Below, in pieces: positions 4,086-5,347 of a stretch of DNA of 5,347 nucleotides (position 1 is the stretch's first letter; each line of letters opens with the position of its first letter). Source of the stretch: Clostridia bacterium (GTDB lineage: Bacteria; Bacillota; Clostridia; Oscillospirales; CAG-272); NCBI GenBank assembly GCA_017407375.1, contig JAFQWT010000184.1:1-5347 (forward strand), given 5' to 3'. Under the pieces are notes generated by a model, which was given only the letters and a program-made list of their open reading frames with translations, made no database searches and was not told the origin of the DNA. A program made the position numbers and the translations under genes.

Positions 4086-5347
4086 TTACAGAATAAGCTC
4101 GTAAAGGGCAAGCAGCTCCTCCTCAAGCGCCTTCTGCTCGGCATCCAGCGCGGCGGCGCGGACGTAGTCGCTGGCCGCCTCACCGAAAAGCTCATCGGCG
4201 ATGGCACTGAGGCGCGCCTCGATCTCGGGCACGCGCCGCTTGGCGGCCTCAAGGCGCCGCTCGTCGCTTCGCCGCTTGGCGGCCTCGCGCTTTCTCTCCT
4301 CATAATCCTCGCGCCGCGTGTCCTTTTCCTTGCTTTCGCTCTTCTCGCTCGGCGCCGCCTCGGCGTGGCGGGCCCGCAGGGCAAGGTAGGTCGCGTACGG
4401 GCTTTCGCTCTCGGAAAGCGGGTAGTCGACCGCCCCGCGGGGGGAAAGCTCGATGATGCGCGTGGCCACGCGGTCGATAAAGTAGCGGTCGTGGGACACG
4501 GCCAGGATCGTGCCGTCAAAGGCGGCAAGCGCCTCCTCCAGTGCCTCGCGGGAGGCAATGTCCAGGTGGTTGGTCGGCTCGTCAAGGACCAAAAGGTTGA
4601 CACTGCGCAGGATCAGCTTGCAAAGCGTCAGGCGGGCGCGCTCCCCACCCGAAAGCTCGCGGACAAGCTTAAAGACGTCATCCCCCGTGAAGAGGAAGGA
4701 GGCCAGCGCCGTGCGCAGCTCGGTGTTGGTCATGGCGGGATAGGAGGCGGCCAACTCGTCAAGGACGGTGCTGTCTTCGGAGAGGCGGCGGTTTTCCTGA
4801 TCGTAATAGCCGATCTCCACGTTATAGCCGAAGGTAATGCGCCCAGCCGTCCGCTCTAAGGCCCCCACGATGAGCTTCAGGAGCGTGGATTTTCCGCAGC
4901 CGTTGTCACCGAGAAAGAGAATGCGCTCCGAGCGGCGGACGGCAAAGGAAAGGTCGGAAAACAGGGGCGCCGCCCCGGGATAGGCAAAGCTGAGGCGCTT
5001 GACCGCGAGGACCTCCTCACCCGAGGCGTGGCTCTGGAACGAGAGGCGGATCTCCCGCTCGGGTGCCTTCACGGCCTCCACGCGGTCGATGCGGTCAAGC
5101 TGCTTTTGCTTGGCGCGGATGGTGACAAAGTTATGCGCCTGCCCGCAGCGGCGCTGGAATTCGATGTTCGCCTCGATCCTGGCGATCTCCTTTTGCTGCT
5201 CCTTGTAGCGGCGGGTGCGGGAGGCCTCCTCCTCGGCCAAAAGCAGGCGGTACTTACTGTAATTGCCGGGGAACAGCCGCCCCTCCCCGCGAGAGAGCGC
5301 CAGGGTCTTGTTCGTTACGCAGTCAAGGAAATAGCGGTCGTGCGAGA
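4086..5347 (-). CDS. ABC-F family ATPase (translation-factor type), 5'-truncated by window edge
   Basis: ABC-F proteins have two ABC ATPase domains on one chain without membrane segments; they bind the ribosomal E site and modulate translation or protect against antibiotics. About 419 C-terminal residues are visible from 5345. The frame runs unbroken to the edge, and the first codons read SHDRYFLD, the H-loop of domain 1, so the usual start and first domain lie outside. The TTG at 5240 is internal. Next comes LFPGNYSKY and the charged helical interdomain linker (about 5256-5040) that contacts P-site tRNA. Domain 2 has Walker A GDNGCGKST (4884-4910), signature LSGGERARL (4626-4652), Walker B LLVLDEPTNHLD (4557-4592) and a second H-loop SHDRYF (4476-4493). 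A basic C-terminal coiled coil ends in LLALYELIL. All domain-2 catalytic motifs are intact. The C-terminal coiled coil suggests a housekeeping YdiF/YheS-like member rather than a resistance protein, but without the first domain the subgroup is uncertain. The phosphodiesterase gene follows after 62 bases. Confidence 0.95.
   Translation of the reverse strand, partial: SHDRYFLDCVTNKTLALSRGEGRLFPGNYSKYRLLLAEEEASRTRRYKEQQKEIARIEANIEFQRRCGQAHNFVTIRAKQKQLDRIDRVEAVKAPEREIRLSFQSHASGEEVLAVKRLSFAYPGAAPLFSDLSFAVRRSERILFLGDNGCGKSTLLKLIVGALERTAGRITFGYNVEIGYYDQENRRLSEDSTVLDELAASYPAMTNTELRTALASFLFTGDDVFKLVRELSGGERARLTLCKLILRSVNLLVLDEPTNHLDIASREALEEALAAFDGTILAVSHDRYFIDRVATRIIELSPRGAVDYPLSESESPYATYLALRARHAEAAPSEKSESKEKDTRREDYEERKREAAKRRSDERRLEAAKRRVPEIEARLSAIADELFGEAASDYVRAAALDAEQKALEEELLALYELIL
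4234..4286 (-). repeat. 17-bp exact direct repeat in the ABC-F coiled-coil region
   Basis: CGCCGCTTGGCGGCCTC occurs at 4234-4250 and 4270-4286, exactly 36 bases (12 codons) apart and in frame. Each copy encodes EAAKRR on the minus strand, giving a two-unit 12-residue repeat in the basic C-terminal coiled coil. Each copy also contains a small palindrome (GCCGC, TTG, GCGGC). Confidence 0.7.

Noticed and set aside
3878..4603. Minus-strand open frame of 241 codons overlapping two real minus-strand genes
   Set aside because: It is a different frame of the same strand as the ABC-F and phosphodiesterase genes, rich in Ser, Pro and Arg as expected for a shifted frame, with no motif.
3450..4770. Repeated CTCGTCAAGG-like words on the + strand
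   Set aside because: They are the antisense of frequent Leu-Asp-Glu codon runs in minus-strand genes and have no regular spacing.
4080..4859. Long open frame on the + strand opposite the ABC-F gene
   Set aside because: It is antisense to strongly conserved Walker and signature motifs; its composition is that of a shadow frame.
5238..5240. TTG at 5240 as the start of the ABC-F protein
   Set aside because: The frame continues upstream to the window edge and encodes the H-loop SHDRYFLD and GNYSKY linker start, so the codon is an internal Leu.
1..5347. CRISPR array, tRNA, insertion sequence or phage signature
   Set aside because: No regularly spaced repeats, cloverleaf-like sequence, transposase motif or terminal inverted repeats were seen on either strand.

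Overview
This is an ordinary chromosomal stretch from a bacterium, most likely a GC-rich member of the Bacillota (class Clostridia, perhaps a gut Oscillospirales-like lineage). That placement is an inference. It rests on strong AGGAG-type ribosome binding sites, a stand-alone Amidase_6 protein, a Clostridia-style TatD hydrolase and ABC-F ATPase, and a mix of GC-rich coding sequence with short AT-rich intergenic gaps. I see no mobile element, tRNA, rRNA, CRISPR array or phage gene.

Layout from left to right. (1) Positions 2-625 (+) hold the C-terminal four-fifths of a TatD-family metal-dependent hydrolase, cut by the left edge. (2) Positions 613-649 form a near-perfect palindrome that serves as a bidirectional terminator between two convergent genes; both stop codons lie inside its stem. 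(3) Positions 637-1065 (-) encode a small basic protein of uncertain function with a faint DUF3298/RsiV-like look. (4) Positions 1066-1314 are an AT-rich gap. Its middle is strikingly purine-biased on the + strand, and it ends in the terminator of the next gene. (5) Positions 1315-2553 (-) are ahcY, an S-adenosylhomocysteine hydrolase of the short archaeal/Thermotoga type. (6) Positions 2554-2678 separate ahcY from a divergent gene and include a stem-loop just before the ahcY ribosome binding site. (7) Positions 2679-3260 (+) are a single-domain Amidase_6 protein, probably starting at TTG. (8) Positions 3298-4023 (-) are a cytoplasmic glycerophosphodiester phosphodiesterase. (9) Positions 4086-5347 (-) are the C-terminal two-thirds or so of an ABC-F ATPase, cut by the right edge.

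The genes do not form one pathway. AhcY removes S-adenosylhomocysteine in the methyl cycle, the phosphodiesterase recycles glycerophosphodiesters from lipid turnover, the ABC-F protein probably acts on the ribosome, TatD is a nuclease, and the amidase may act on peptide or cell-wall substrates. Only the ABC-F gene and the phosphodiesterase gene (62 bases apart, same strand, no visible terminator between them) look co-transcribed.

I found no convincing new system. The best items for a second look are the structured ahcY leader, the terminator palindrome that writes the same C-terminal codons into two convergent genes, and a few unexpectedly exact repeats inside coding sequence.
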